Positions 8,479-17,393 of a stretch of 64,000 nucleotides of DNA are shown piece by piece. The stretch's first letter is position 1. Each line of letters starts with the position of its first letter. Under the pieces are notes generated by a model. That model searched no databases and was not told the DNA's origin. It was given only the letters and a program-made list of their open reading frames with translations. Origin of the DNA: an uncultured Geobacter sp. Lineage in GTDB: Bacteria; Desulfobacterota; Desulfuromonadia; Geobacterales; Geobacteraceae. Location: contig CAIYDQ010000276.1 of the NCBI GenBank assembly GCA_903925075.1, positions 16,054 to 80,053 on the forward strand, read 5' to 3'. Position numbers and translations under genes: made by a program.

Positions 8479-9897
8479 CTACAGGTAGGGGGAAAATAGT
8501 TTGGCGGCGCCGTCCCTGATCTTCACCGGGAGGCTGCGCTGGTCCAGCTCGGCCAGGGTCAGCTCTCGGGATGCGGCCACGGCGCCGGCGCAGCGCTCTT
8601 CCAGCGAGCCGGCGAACTCCAGGTCGTACACCTCCAGGTCGAGTTCGAAGTTGAGCCTGAGGCTCCTCGGGTCGAGGTTGGCGCTGCCGATCAGGCTCCA
8701 ACTGCGGTCCACCACCATGAACTTGGTGTGCACGAAGGGCGCCGGCTGGGCGAAGATCCGCACCCCCTGCTGCAGCAGCTCCCACAGGTAGGAGCGGCTG
8801 GCCCACTGCACGAACGGCAGGTTGTTCAACTCCGGCAGCACCAGGGTGATGGCGACCCCGCGCAGCGCGGCGGTAACCAGCGCGGCGATCAGCGGCCGGT
8901 CGGGGATAAAATAGGGGGTGACGATGGTGACCCGCTTCCTGGCGCAGGAAATCGCCCCCAGGATGATCCAGTGCAGCTTGCGGAATTCCTTGTCCGGCCC
9001 GTCGCTCACCGCGCGCACCAGGGCGCCTCCCGCCGGGAGCAGCTCCGGGAAAAAGCGCTCCTGCGTCAGGCGCTCTCCCTTGGCGAAGCGCCAGTCGTCC
9101 AGGAAGGTCCGTTGCAGATCCGCCACCACCGGTCCCGAGACCTGGAAATGCAGGTCCTTCACCACCGGCGGCCGGCCGGAGACCAGGTGCCTGCCGCCGA
9201 TGTTCATGCCGCCGGTAAAGCCGAACCTGCCGTCCACCACCAGTATCTTGCGGTGATTCCTGAGGTTGAGATAGCCGCCGGGCCTAAGCGGCAGGAAGCT
9301 CCTGAACTCGACCGCCGAGCCCTTCAAAAGTTCCCTGGCCGTCGGCCGGGAATATTTCGCTCCCAGGCTGTCGACGATCACCCGGACTTCCACGCCCCGG
9401 TCGGCGGCCCTGGCGAGTGCTGCCACGAAACGCTTCCCGGTGTCGTCTCCGTCGAAGATGTAGGTGCAAAGGTGAATGGAGGAGAGCGCGCCGTCGATGG
9501 CGGCAAGCATGGCCGGATAGGCGGCCTCGCCGTTCTCCAGCGGGATGAGCGCGTTACCCGGATGCAGCCGGGCGCTCACCACGCGGTCTGAGAGGCGACG
9601 CAGCTCCTTGAGGAAGCGAAGCTCGGCGGGGAGCTGCGCGGGGGGCCGGGCAAGGTCGGGGGGCGGCCACCCGGCGGTCTCCCCGGCCTCCCTTTGCCAG
9701 CGCCTGGCCCGACGGTAGATCCGGTTCACCCCCATGCCCCAGTAAAGCAGCGGTCCGAGCAGCGGCACGGTGATGCAGGCCAGGATCCAGCCGAGCGCTG
9801 AGCGCGGGTCCCTCTTGTTGACCAGCGCGTGCCCTGCCGACATGAGGGCGAGCAGCGTCAGGGAAACGAAGAGCAAGCCGCAAAAAAACTGATTCAA
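8479..9897 (-). CDS. cls: cardiolipin synthase (phospholipase D family)
   Basis: The TTG at 9897 is preferred because GGAGG lies 5 bases upstream; an ATG at 9966 would add 23 residues that do not look like a membrane protein start. The 472-aa product has two N-terminal transmembrane helices, a positively charged linker and two PLD catalytic motifs: HRKILVVDGRFGFTGGMNI near residue 210 and HTKFMVVDRSWSLIGSANLD near residue 390. It condenses phosphatidylglycerol (or PG and PE) to cardiolipin at the inner membrane. Confidence 0.92.
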   Translation of the reverse strand: MNQFFCGLLFVSLTLLALMSAGHALVNKRDPRSALGWILACITVPLLGPLLYWGMGVNRIYRRARRWQREAGETAGWPPPDLARPPAQLPAELRFLKELRRLSDRVVSARLHPGNALIPLENGEAAYPAMLAAIDGALSSIHLCTYIFDGDDTGKRFVAALARAADRGVEVRVIVDSLGAKYSRPTARELLKGSAVEFRSFLPLRPGGYLNLRNHRKILVVDGRFGFTGGMNIGGRHLVSGRPPVVKDLHFQVSGPVVADLQRTFLDDWRFAKGERLTQERFFPELLPAGGALVRAVSDGPDKEFRKLHWIILGAISCARKRVTIVTPYFIPDRPLIAALVTAALRGVAITLVLPELNNLPFVQWASRSYLWELLQQGVRIFAQPAPFVHTKFMVVDRSWSLIGSANLDPRSLRLNFELDLEVYDLEFAGSLEERCAGAVAASRELTLAELDQRSLPVKIRDGAAKLFSPYL

Positions 9898-10095
9898 TGT
9901 GCCTCCGGAGGAAAGCCCGCTTGCGGCCAACTGGCAAAGCAAAGGCGTCTGTCCCGCACAATACAATAATTCATGCCGGTTGCGCTAGGTTTTTGAGGCC
10001 GCTCGGCGCTCTCTTCAGGGTCACGCGGAAAAGGGGCGGCAAAACGCGCCGCCCCTCGGGGTGGGGGACCAGCTTTCTGACGGCGGCGTGCGGGG

Positions 10096-10656
10096 CTAGA
10101 GCAGGTTGTAGGGCTCGGCCTTCTTGGTCCACTCGCTTTCCGGGTACTCGGCCAGCAGCTGCAGATAGGCTTCCTTGAGCGCCGCGGCCGCGTGGCTCGA
10201 TTTGTAGCGCGCCACGCCGCGCAGATAAACGGCCTCGGGAGCGGCGAAGCTGCGGGGAAAGGCGTGCAGCAGGGTGTTGAGCTGGATGCCGGCCTCGTTG
10301 AACTGGTCGCTGTCGAAGCCGACCTTGCCGATCCCCAGCAAAAGCGAGGCGACCATCTCCTCGGGCGGCAGGTAGCCGAGCGTGCGCTGGTGCTCCTTGC
10401 CGTAGTAGTCAAGGACCACCAGGGTCGGCGTCCAGACCACGCGGAAATCGGCGGCCAGCGTCTTGGCCCCCACCGGGGCGCGCAGCGGCACCATCCGGTC
10501 CGAGATGAAATTGGACACCTCCGGCTCTTGAAAGGTGATTGAGTCCATCTGCTTGCAAGCGATGCAGTCGGGGCTGAAGAACTCGAGCAGCACTGATTTC
10601 TGTTCGGCCTTGGCCCGCGCGAGCGCCTTTCCCATCTCCGATTCCCAGGCTATCAT
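10096..10656 (-). CDS. thioredoxin-fold protein with TPR-like tail
   Basis: The 186-aa product has an N-terminal thioredoxin fold (residues 5-105) with the CxxC motif FFSPDCIACKQMD near residue 31 and the cis-Pro loop VVWTPTLVVLD. Residues 110-186 form helical TPR-like hairpins (VYLRGVARYKSSHAAAALKEAY). No signal peptide is visible, so a cytoplasmic location is likely. A GGAGG site precedes the ATG by 7 bases. The role may be a thiol reductase or a redox-sensitive adaptor; neighbours do not help. Confidence 0.8.
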   Translation of the reverse strand: MIAWESEMGKALARAKAEQKSVLLEFFSPDCIACKQMDSITFQEPEVSNFISDRMVPLRAPVGAKTLAADFRVVWTPTLVVLDYYGKEHQRTLGYLPPEEMVASLLLGIGKVGFDSDQFNEAGIQLNTLLHAFPRSFAAPEAVYLRGVARYKSSHAAAALKEAYLQLLAEYPESEWTKKAEPYNLL

Positions 10657-10805
10657 GGCAAAACCTCCAAAGCTATTGAAACGGCACGCTAAAGGTTAGC
10701 CGCGCTTTTAGCCGTGTCAAGGTCCTAACAGCTTGCAGTTTTGGGCAAAATGCTTATAATGCAAGCCAGCTTTTCCCCGATACCCAACGCCAAAGAGGAA
10801 GCACC

Positions 10806-12167
10806 TTGTCCACCAAGAACCCGCGTCGCGCCGCCTTCGATATACTGCTTCGGATCGAAAAAGAAAAATCCTTCGCAGACATCCTGATCGATCACGAACT
10901 CTCCAAGGAGATCATTAAGGGGGCCGACCGCGGTTTGCTGACGGAGCTGGTTTACGGCGTACTCCGCAGGCAGGGGACCTTGGACCACATCATCGGCCAG
11001 TTCTCCAGCCAGCGGCCGGAAAAGCTGGAGCTTTTCGTGCGCCTGCTGCTGCGGTTGGGGGTCTATCAGTCGTTCTTCCTGGACCGGGTGCCGGTCTCGG
11101 CCGCGGTCAACGAGACGGTGAATCTCGCCAAGGAACTGGCGCCGCGGGCGGCGGGCTTCATCAACGCCATCCTGAGGAGCGCCGACCGCGGCCGCGACGC
11201 CATCAGCTATCCCGATCGCGCCCAGCACCCGGTCGACTATCTGGCCGTGCGCTATTCGCACCCCGCCTGGCTCGCCGCCCAGTGGTGCGAGCAATTGGGA
11301 TTGGAGGACGCGGAGGCGCTGGCCGCCGCCATGGCGGAGCCGCCCCCCTTCACGGTCAGGGTCAACACGCTGCGCAGCTCGCGGCAGGAGCTTTTGGAGC
11401 GGCTGGCCGCCGAGGGGGTCAGTTGCAGCCCGACCGTCTGGTCGCCCGACGGCATCCGCTTGAACCAGTCGGGCGCCATCACCAGGCTCCCCTCCTTCAG
11501 GGACGGACTTTTCACCGTGCAGGACGAGTCCTCGCAGCTCGCGCCGCTCTTTTTGGGGGCGAAAAAAGGCGAGCGGGTGCTGGACGCCTGCGCCGCGCCG
11601 GGGGGGAAGAGCACCCAGATCGCCCAACTGATGGGAGACAGCGGCGAGATCTTCGCCTGCGACGTGAACCACAAGAAGCTGCGCATGATCAAGGAAACCT
11701 GCGAGCGGCTGGGCATCGGCTCGGTGCGGACCTTCACCATGGACGCCACCTCCTCTTCCAACGCCATCAAGGACACCAGCTTCCACCGCATCCTGGTGGA
11801 CGCCCCCTGCTCCGGGCTGGGAGTGATCCGGCGCAACCCCGAGGGGAAATGGTGGAAATCGCCGGTGGACCTGGCACTGCTGGCGGCGACCCAATTGCGA
11901 ATATTGGAGAACCTCTGCGACTACCTGGAGCCAAACGGCACGCTGCTCTACGCCACCTGCTCCACCAGCCGTCAGGAAAACGAGGAGGTGATCGACGCCT
12001 TCTTGCGGCGCCACCCCGAGTTCGCCGTCGATGACCTGCGGCCGCTGTTCCCCTCCTTCGAACCACTTTTCAGCGAGCGCGGCTTTTTCAGAAGCTGGCC
12101 GCACCGAGACGGCATGGACGGCTTCTTTGCCGCCCGCCTGAAAAAGCAACCCCGGGAGAACCCATGA
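10806..12167 (+). CDS. rsmB: 16S rRNA (cytosine-967 C5) methyltransferase RsmB
   Basis: A TTG start after GAGGAAGC gives a 453-aa protein. Residues 1-140 form the NusB-like RNA-binding domain ([23 protein letters not shown]). The C-terminal Rossmann methyltransferase has the SAM motif [13 protein letters not shown] and both cysteines of m5C enzymes: C335 in DAPCSGLG and C385 in [12 protein letters not shown]. It modifies 16S rRNA in the 30S decoding region. The stop overlaps the rpe start by 4 bp. Confidence 0.96.
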   Translation: MSTKNPRRAAFDILLRIEKEKSFADILIDHELSKEIIKGADRGLLTELVYGVLRRQGTLDHIIGQFSSQRPEKLELFVRLLLRLGVYQSFFLDRVPVSAAVNETVNLAKELAPRAAGFINAILRSADRGRDAISYPDRAQHPVDYLAVRYSHPAWLAAQWCEQLGLEDAEALAAAMAEPPPFTVRVNTLRSSRQELLERLAAEGVSCSPTVWSPDGIRLNQSGAITRLPSFRDGLFTVQDESSQLAPLFLGAKKGERVLDACAAPGGKSTQIAQLMGDSGEIFACDVNHKKLRMIKETCERLGIGSVRTFTMDATSSSNAIKDTSFHRILVDAPCSGLGVIRRNPEGKWWKSPVDLALLAATQLRILENLCDYLEPNGTLLYATCSTSRQENEEVIDAFLRRHPEFAVDDLRPLFPSFEPLFSERGFFRSWPHRDGMDGFFAARLKKQPRENP

Positions 12168-12829
12168 AAAAGATCGCACCCTCCATCCTCTCCGCGGATT
12201 TCGCCCGGCTGGGCGAAGAGGTCGCAGCCATCGAGGCCGCAGGCGCCGACTACGTGCACATCGACGTGATGGACGGCCGCTTCGTGCCCAACATCACCAT
12301 CGGGCCGCTGATCGTGGCGGCGGTGCGCCGCGTCACCAAGCTGCCGCTCGACGTGCACCTGATGATCGCCGAGCCGGACCGCTACGTCCCCGCCTTTGCC
12401 GAGGCCGGGGCCGACATCATCGTGGTGCACGCCGAGGCGACCGACCACCTGCACCGCAGCGTGCAGTTGATCAAGTCGCTGGGCAAAAGGGCTGGGGTCT
12501 CGCTCAACCCGGCGACCCCGCTGAACGTGCTCGATTACGTGCTGGAGGATCTCGACCTGGTGCTCTTGATGACGGTCAACCCCGGTTTCGGCGGCCAGTC
12601 CTTCATCGAGGCCTGCCTGCCGAAGATCCAGGCGCTGCGCGGCATCATGGACAAGCGGGGCGTGGAGGCGGAACTCGAGGTCGACGGCGGCGTGAAAACC
12701 GACAACATCGCCCGCATCTCGCGCGCGGGCGCCGACGTCTTCGTGGCCGGCTCCGCCGTGTTCCAAAGCCCCGACTACCTGTCCACCATCGGCGAACTGA
12801 AGAAAAGGGCCAAGGAACCGATGCTCTGA
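12164..12829 (+). CDS. rpe: ribulose-phosphate 3-epimerase
   Basis: The 221-aa TIM-barrel protein begins [19 protein letters not shown] and carries the metal and catalytic signatures [32 protein letters not shown] and EVDGGV. It interconverts ribulose-5-phosphate and xylulose-5-phosphate in the pentose phosphate pathway. Full length for the family. It is translationally coupled to rsmB through an ATGA overlap. Confidence 0.97.
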   Translation: MKKIAPSILSADFARLGEEVAAIEAAGADYVHIDVMDGRFVPNITIGPLIVAAVRRVTKLPLDVHLMIAEPDRYVPAFAEAGADIIVVHAEATDHLHRSVQLIKSLGKRAGVSLNPATPLNVLDYVLEDLDLVLLMTVNPGFGGQSFIEACLPKIQALRGIMDKRGVEAELEVDGGVKTDNIARISRAGADVFVAGSAVFQSPDYLSTIGELKKRAKEPML

Positions 12830-12874
12830 TCGGCAGCCGGTCGAAGGCCCCGGAACCGAAACGGAAAAGACGCT

Positions 12875-13495
12875 ATGACGCTTAAGGAAAACATCAAGGC
12901 CGCGCTGGCCGCGCGCACCCGGGTGCCGATGGCAGGGGGGCCGGTGCCGGCGGCGGTGTTGCTGCCGCTATTCATGAAAAACGGCGAATACCACCTGCTG
13001 TTCACCAAAAGGACCTCGCATCTCACCCACCACAGCGGCGAGATCTCCTTCCCCGGCGGGGTCGGCGATCCGGGCGACGGCGACAGCACCGCCACCGCCC
13101 TGCGCGAGGCGTGGGAGGAGGTCGGCATCGCTCCCGGCGACGTGGAGGTGTTGGGAGAGCTGGACGACTGCCACTCCAAGTTCAACTACCTGGTGACCCC
13201 GGTGGTGGGGGTGTTTCCCGCCGATTATCGGTTGACCGTGAACGCCGCGGAGATCGAGCGGATCATCGAGGTGCCGCTGTCGCATTTCGGCAAACCCGGG
13301 GTGTTTCGGGTGGAAGAGTGGCAGTGGCAGGGGGGGAAGCGCGCCATGTATTTTTATATCCACGGCGAGGACGAGATCTGGGGGCTGACGGCGAGGATCC
13401 TGAAGCAGTTCCTGGACATTCTCGGCGGGGCAGTGGATGCGGGAGAGGATGAGCTCAGCAAGCCCGCCGATTTCAGCTACCCGCCGAGCGACTGA
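12875..13495 (+). CDS. NUDIX hydrolase, CoA pyrophosphatase (NudL-like)
   Basis: The 206-aa protein contains the UPF0035-type motif LLFTKRTSHLTHHSGEISF running into the Nudix box (FPGGVGDP ... ALREAWEEVGI) at about residues 40-90. This combined motif marks the CoA/acyl-CoA pyrophosphatase subgroup, which cleaves CoA to 3',5'-ADP and 4'-phosphopantetheine. It is 45 bp downstream of rpe, so probably the last gene of the rsmB-rpe operon, and is followed by the palindromic terminator at 13561. Confidence 0.88.
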   Translation: MTLKENIKAALAARTRVPMAGGPVPAAVLLPLFMKNGEYHLLFTKRTSHLTHHSGEISFPGGVGDPGDGDSTATALREAWEEVGIAPGDVEVLGELDDCHSKFNYLVTPVVGVFPADYRLTVNAAEIERIIEVPLSHFGKPGVFRVEEWQWQGGKRAMYFYIHGEDEIWGLTARILKQFLDILGGAVDAGEDELSKPADFSYPPSD

Positions 13496-13560
13496 CTCAT
13501 GAGATAATTCCTCGATAAAGTTCCCAAATCCGGGCTCATGAGGCCTGTGATCAGCAACTT

Positions 13561-13597
13561 AAGGCCAAATTCGGCATGCCGAATTTGGCCTTTTTTT
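13561..13597. terminator. perfect-palindrome rho-independent terminator
   Basis: AAGGCCAAATTCGGCA is followed directly by its exact reverse complement and a T7 run. The stem is 16 bp with no dedicated loop bases, so the RNA would open a few central pairs. It follows the NUDIX gene on the plus strand by about 65 bp. Confidence 0.85.
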
Positions 13598-13642
13598 AAT
13601 GGGAAAGAGGGGGAGGGTCTATTCCTTTGCTGGAAGGCAGCC

Positions 13643-13711
13643 CGTAGGATGCGGTGAACGTCGTGAACCGCATTATCCCCAAACCGATGCGGTTCGTGCC
13701 CACCGCATCCT
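13643..13711. repeat. inverted pair of REP-like repeats
   Basis: One copy (13643-13672, GTAGGATGCGGTGAACG...) and an inverted second copy (13687-13711, ...CACCGCATCCT) face each other across a 14-bp spacer. Each copy is itself a small imperfect hairpin (GATGCGGT / ACCGCAT). The pair lies between the convergent NUDIX and HhH-glycosylase genes. Nothing else is seen between 13598 and 13716. Confidence 0.65.
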
Positions 13712-13716
13712 GAAAC

Positions 13717-14376
13717 TTATTCCCCGCAGCCGAGGCCGGCCAGCGGGCAACCGGCGCAAATCGGGGTCTTCCGGCAGTGGCGCTTGCACTGCTCGACGAT
13801 CAGCGCGTGATACTCGTTGAACAGGGGAGTGTCGGCGGGAAGCGCATCCATGAACAGGGAGCGCACCTGCTCGTAATGGTCGGTCTCCCTGATCAGGCCC
13901 AGCCGCGAGAACAGCCGCCCGGTATAGGCGTCCACCACGAAGGAGGGCTTCCCCCCCGCGTAGAGCAGGATGCAATCGCAGGTCTCCGGGCCGATGCCGC
14001 GCACCCCGAGCAGTTCCTCGCGAAGCTCCCGCCAATCGCCGTCGAACATCGCCTCCAGGCTGCCGTGGCGCCGCAGCAGCCAGCCGAGAAACTCCTTCAG
14101 CCTGGCGCTCTTCACGTTGAAAAACCCGGAAGGACGAATCAGCTCCGCCAGCCGCTCGCGGTCGATCTCCCAGAGCGCCTCCACCGAGAGGAGTCCCGCG
14201 CGCTTCAGGTTGGCGATGGCCTGCTCCACGTTGACCCAATTGGTGTTCTGGGTGAGGATGGCGCCGACGCAGACCTCCAACGGGGTGTCGGCGGGCCACC
14301 AGTGGCGCGCGCCGTGACGCTTCAGGAGGAGCTCGAAGAGCTCCATGAGGCGCTCGCGGTCAACGGCTTTGGGCAA
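13717..14376 (-). CDS. HhH-GPD DNA glycosylase, endonuclease III-related (MagIII-like)
   Basis: The 219-aa protein has the helix-hairpin-helix GVRGIGPETCD (about residues 125-135) and the catalytic Asp in FVVDAYTGRL. A C-terminal iron-sulfur cluster motif C-x6-C-x2-C-x5-C is present (residues about 198-217). In endonuclease III the Lys after the HhH performs beta-lyase chemistry; here the matching position is Glu (GIGPET), so a monofunctional glycosylase is more likely than a bifunctional AP lyase. Its N-terminus (AILTQNTNWVNVEQAI) resembles the MagIII 3-methyladenine glycosylase group. The substrate is inferred, not shown. Confidence 0.85.
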   Translation of the reverse strand: MPKAVDRERLMELFELLLKRHGARHWWPADTPLEVCVGAILTQNTNWVNVEQAIANLKRAGLLSVEALWEIDRERLAELIRPSGFFNVKSARLKEFLGWLLRRHGSLEAMFDGDWRELREELLGVRGIGPETCDCILLYAGGKPSFVVDAYTGRLFSRLGLIRETDHYEQVRSLFMDALPADTPLFNEYHALIVEQCKRHCRKTPICAGCPLAGLGCGE

Positions 14377-14392
14377 CGTCGTGTACGCTTGG

Positions 14393-14959
14393 CTAGGGGC
14401 CGATCCCGGCGCCCAGAGAGGCGGCCGAGGCCTCCTCGGCGAGGTAGTCGCGCGAATACCGGACGTAGTTCCCGGAGGAGCGGCCGAGCCAGGCCACCTC
14501 GTCGGGGGTCAGATCGCGTTTGTATTTGGCGGGAGCACCCACCCAGAGGGTGCCGGGGGCGACCACGGTCCCCTCGGTCACCAGCGCGCGGGCGCCCACC
14601 AGCGCGCCCTTGCCGATCAGCGCATGGTCCATGATCATCGCCTGCATGCCGACGAAGGCGCCGTCTTCGATGGTGCAGCCGTGCAGGGTGACGCCGTGGC
14701 CGACGGTGACGTCGTCGCCGATGATCAGCGGCGCGCCCGGATCGTCCGCGTCCTTCTTGTGCGTTACGTGCAGCACCGAGAGGTCCTGAATGTTGCTGCG
14801 GTCGCCGATGCGGATGAAATTCACGTCCCCGCGGACCACGCAGTTGTACCAGATGCTTGCTTCCTTGCCGATGGCGACGTCCCCGATCACCATGGCGCCC
14901 TCGGCGATGAAGGCCGATGCCGCTATCCGGGGAGAAATGCCTTTGAACGAACGGATCAT
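14393..14959 (-). CDS. gamma-class carbonic anhydrase family protein
   Basis: The start at 14959 is preceded by AGGAG eight bases upstream, and the product begins MIRSFKGISPRI; the in-frame ATG at 14995 lacks such a site and overlaps nadA. The 188-aa protein is a left-handed beta-helix with hexapeptide repeats (IGDVAIG, IGDRSNIQD, IGDDVTVGHG). The three zinc-ligand histidines typical of the family are in VLHVTHK and VGHGVTLHGC. Similar proteins (YrdA, PaaY, CaiE) are trimeric; carbonic anhydrase activity is variable in the family. Confidence 0.9.
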   Translation of the reverse strand: MIRSFKGISPRIAASAFIAEGAMVIGDVAIGKEASIWYNCVVRGDVNFIRIGDRSNIQDLSVLHVTHKKDADDPGAPLIIGDDVTVGHGVTLHGCTIEDGAFVGMQAMIMDHALIGKGALVGARALVTEGTVVAPGTLWVGAPAKYKRDLTPDEVAWLGRSSGNYVRYSRDYLAEEASAASLGAGIGP

Positions 14960-14991
14960 GCGTTTTGCTCCTGACTTCCTGACTGGTTGAT

Positions 14992-15906
14992 TCAATCTCT
15001 GGGGATGGCCAGCATCCGGTCGAGGGCGCGTTTGGCCGGTTTGCGGATCTCCTCGGGCACCTTGACCACCGGCTGCATGCTTTGCAGCGACTCCAGCACG
15101 TCCTCAAGCGAGGTGAGCTTCATGTTGGGGCAGACCAGGGCCGGAGAGGCGAGGATGAACTCCTTGTCCGGGTTGTCCCTTTTCAACCGCCAGAGGATGC
15201 CGGCCTCGGTGCCGATGATGAAGCGCTTGGCGCTGCTCGCCTGGCAGTATTGGTACATGCCGGTGGTGGAGCAGACGTGGTCGGCCAGCGCCACCACGGC
15301 CGGGTTGCATTCCGGGTGGCAGACGAAAGGGGCGTCGGGGTAGGTTTGCTGCAACTCCCGCACCACCTCCGGCCGCAGCCGCTCGTGGGTGGGGCAGTAC
15401 CCCTCCCAGAGATGGAAGCGTTTGTTGGTGAAACCTGCCACGTAGCGTCCGAGGTTTCGGTCCGGGGCGAAGATCAGCTCGTCCTCGTCCAGCGACTGCA
15501 CCACCTTCACCGCGTTGGCCGAGGTGCAGCAGATGTCGCTGACCGCTTTCACCGCGGCCGAGGAGTTGACGTAGGTCACCACCGGCACGCCGGGGAGCGA
15601 GGACTTCAACTGGGCCAAGGCCTCGGCGCTCACCATGTCGGCCATCGGGCAGCCGGCGTCCAGCCGGGGGAGGAGCACCGTCTTTTCCGGCGCCAGTATG
15701 GAGGCCGACTCGGCCATGAAGTGCACGCCGCAAAAGACGATTACCTCCGCGTCCGTCTTGGCGGCCTCTATGGAGAGCGCCAGCGAGTCTCCCGTAATGT
15801 CCGCTATTGCCTGCACTTCGTCGCGCATGTAATTATGGGCGAGAAGCACGGCCTTGCGCTCTTTGAGCAGAGCCTTGATCTCAGATGCTACCGACTGCTG
15901 TGTCAT
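14992..15906 (-). CDS. nadA: quinolinate synthase NadA
   Basis: The 304-aa protein has the family hallmarks: [15 protein letters not shown] at the N-terminus, [12 protein letters not shown], and three cluster cysteines in [20 protein letters not shown] and CHPECNPAV. It condenses iminoaspartate with dihydroxyacetone phosphate to quinolinate in NAD biosynthesis using a [4Fe-4S] cluster. A clear promoter lies upstream at 15963-15991. The gamma carbonic anhydrase follows closely and may share the transcript. Confidence 0.97.
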   Translation of the reverse strand: MTQQSVASEIKALLKERKAVLLAHNYMRDEVQAIADITGDSLALSIEAAKTDAEVIVFCGVHFMAESASILAPEKTVLLPRLDAGCPMADMVSAEALAQLKSSLPGVPVVTYVNSSAAVKAVSDICCTSANAVKVVQSLDEDELIFAPDRNLGRYVAGFTNKRFHLWEGYCPTHERLRPEVVRELQQTYPDAPFVCHPECNPAVVALADHVCSTTGMYQYCQASSAKRFIIGTEAGILWRLKRDNPDKEFILASPALVCPNMKLTSLEDVLESLQSMQPVVKVPEEIRKPAKRALDRMLAIPRD

Positions 15907-15962
15907 ATCACGTCACCGCCGAATGATCATTTTCTGGAGCCAAATGCCGAGTAAACAGCCCG

Positions 15963-15991
15963 ATAGTAGACAAAGTTAAGGGTCATGTCAA
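15963..15991 (-). promoter_or_regulatory. sigma70-type promoter for nadA
   Basis: On the minus strand, TTGACA (15991-15986) is separated by exactly 17 bp from TACTAT (15968-15963), about 57 bp before the nadA start. Confidence 0.75.
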
Positions 15992-16028
15992 ACCCTTTAA
16001 GGCCGCCGATCCGCGCCGATAAGCAAGC

Positions 16029-16057
16029 TTGACACCCGACGCCAAAACCTCTATTAT
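16029..16057 (+). promoter_or_regulatory. sigma70-type promoter for tatA
   Basis: TTGACA (16029-16034), 17-bp spacer, TATTAT (16052-16057), 63 bp upstream of the tatA start. It is divergent from the nadA promoter. Confidence 0.8.
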
Positions 16058-16120
16058 TTTTCCGAAAGATTTTTATGGGCAGCCGCGGGTTTCTCGGCAG
16101 AGATAAGTGAGGTAAATGGT

Positions 16121-16450
16121 ATGTTTGGAATAGGGATGCCCGAACTGGTCATCATCATGGTCATCGCGCTGATAGTGATAGGCCCCCAGAAACTCCCCGA
16201 GTTGGCCAGGTCGCTTGGCAAGGGTCTCGCCGAATTTAAAAAGGCAACGGACGATTTCAAGCAGAACATGGACGCCGAAACCAGGAACGAGGAAGAAAAG
16301 GAGCGTCTGGCAAGGCTTGCCGAAGTGAAGGCGCAGGCCGAGGCGAAGCCCGTGCAGCCGTCCGAGGAGTTGAAGGACGTGGCGGCCAGCGTGGCTAAAG
16401 CCGCCGAGGAGCCTAAGGCGCAGGCCGAGGCGGTTAAGAAGACGGTCTGA
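16121..16450 (+). CDS. tatA: Sec-independent translocase TatA/TatB-type subunit
   Basis: The 109-aa protein starts [19 protein letters not shown], a single N-terminal transmembrane helix, followed by the FGxxKLPE-like hinge ([17 protein letters not shown]), an amphipathic helix and an Ala/Glu/Lys-rich tail. The length and long tail could suit TatB as well as TatA. A second, shorter TatA is at 46781-46963. It forms a monocistron ended by the terminator at 16483. Confidence 0.9.
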   Translation: MFGIGMPELVIIMVIALIVIGPQKLPELARSLGKGLAEFKKATDDFKQNMDAETRNEEEKERLARLAEVKAQAEAKPVQPSEELKDVAASVAKAAEEPKAQAEAVKKTV

Positions 16451-16482
16451 AAAGCGGTGGATTTCAGGTCGAGCGGCAGGAA

Positions 16483-16507
16483 AAGGCGGGTTGCTCCCGC
16501 CTTTTTT
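16483..16507 (+). terminator. rho-independent terminator after tatA
   Basis: AAGGCGGG-TTGCT-CCCGCCTT stem-loop followed by a run of T, 33 bp after the tatA stop. Confidence 0.9.
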
Positions 16508-16611
16508 GCGTCCGCAATCCGGCGGAGCGGCGGGGCGAGGCAATTGTTTTGCACGGGAGAAAATTCTGGTATAGTCTAGCATCTCACGCCGGTCAAGTTA
16601 CGGGTAAGGCC

Positions 16612-17031
16612 ATGTTCAATTGGTTTCGAAAAAAGCGCGAAGAGGTGCTGGAGTTTCCGGACAACGCGGCCGCCTTCGCCCACGCCTGCTCGGTTGGCTA
16701 CCCCCCGCTGATCGGCGCCCTGATTCCCGCGCTGGTGGCGGAAGAAGGCGGTGGCGGAGCAGAGGGAGAACGCACCTTTTTGATCAGCGTGGCCACTGCG
16801 GGTGGCGCCGTCGAGTTTTGGAGCTGCACGCTGAAAGAGGCTCAGTTCCATCCCAAGGCGGGAGACCTGGTCGGTTTCCGCATCGTCACCATCGCCTCGG
16901 ACCTCCCCGTAGACGCCAGTTTGATCGGTTACATCGCCTGCCGGCTGGACCGGGTACTCTCCCCGCGCAAGGGGTGGGTGATCTCCCAGAACTACACCCC
17001 CAAGGACATCAAGCAGCCCATCCGCTGGTAG
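16612..17031 (+). CDS. hypothetical protein, 139 aa
   Basis: The ATG at 16612 (MFNWFRKKREEVL) is chosen over the in-frame ATG at 16549, which overlaps the probable leader. No family is recognised. The protein is small and soluble, with an N-terminal basic helix and a beta-rich remainder (TFLISVATAGGAVEFWSC, GDLVGFRIVTIASDL). It ends in a conserved-looking stretch (SPRKGWVISQNYTPKD). Codon use matches the chromosome. It stands alone, convergent with the small gene at 17061. Confidence 0.65.
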   Translation: MFNWFRKKREEVLEFPDNAAAFAHACSVGYPPLIGALIPALVAEEGGGGAEGERTFLISVATAGGAVEFWSCTLKEAQFHPKAGDLVGFRIVTIASDLPVDASLIGYIACRLDRVLSPRKGWVISQNYTPKDIKQPIRW

Positions 17032-17045
17032 CGGCATTGCCAGGC

Positions 17046-17074
17046 GATGCGGTTCGTACCTCACGGCATCCTAC
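17046..17074. repeat. single REP-like repeat
   Basis: The sequence GATGCGGTTCGTACCTCACG...ATCCTAC is the reverse orientation of the GTAGGATGC-type element at 13643. It overlaps the last codons and stop of the small gene at 17061-17267, so the C-terminal residues of that protein are repeat-encoded. Confidence 0.6.
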
Positions 17075-17267
17075 CCGCTTCCCGGTCCGCCAACCTCAGC
17101 TCCGCCGGGAGCGGTTCCGAGTCCCAGGTAACCTCGGGATAGAGAGCCTTGTCCAGGCGCAAATAGGTGCCGTCGACGCCGGATTCTGCCCACCAGCACT
17201 CGGAGCCCTTGATGGGGAGCTTGTCGAACAGGTACAAATCGTTGTTTTTGTCTCTGGCTAAGAACAT
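17061..17267 (-). CDS. small hypothetical protein, 68 aa
   Basis: The ORF starts MFLARDKNNDLYLFDKLP with a good AAGGAG site 8 bases upstream of the ATG. The protein is small, acidic and tryptophan-containing (ECWWAES), with no membrane segment. I do not recognise the family; the pattern of a short beta-rich domain (DLYLFDKLPIKG, YLRLDKALYPEV) and good start signal support a real gene. The stop codon lies inside a REP-like repeat, suggesting the 3' end was altered by repeat insertion. Confidence 0.55.
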   Translation of the reverse strand: MFLARDKNNDLYLFDKLPIKGSECWWAESGVDGTYLRLDKALYPEVTWDSEPLPAELRLADREAGRMP

Positions 17268-17393
17268 GATGCAACTCCTTGAGGGCAGTGCCGCCTGCTG
17301 AGCGCGGTCAGTGCTTGGAAAAAAGAAGCCTCGCCTGCGGTCAAAGGCCAGCGCCCGCGCCTGGCGCGGTTCGCCGACTTGGCCGACCGCCGG

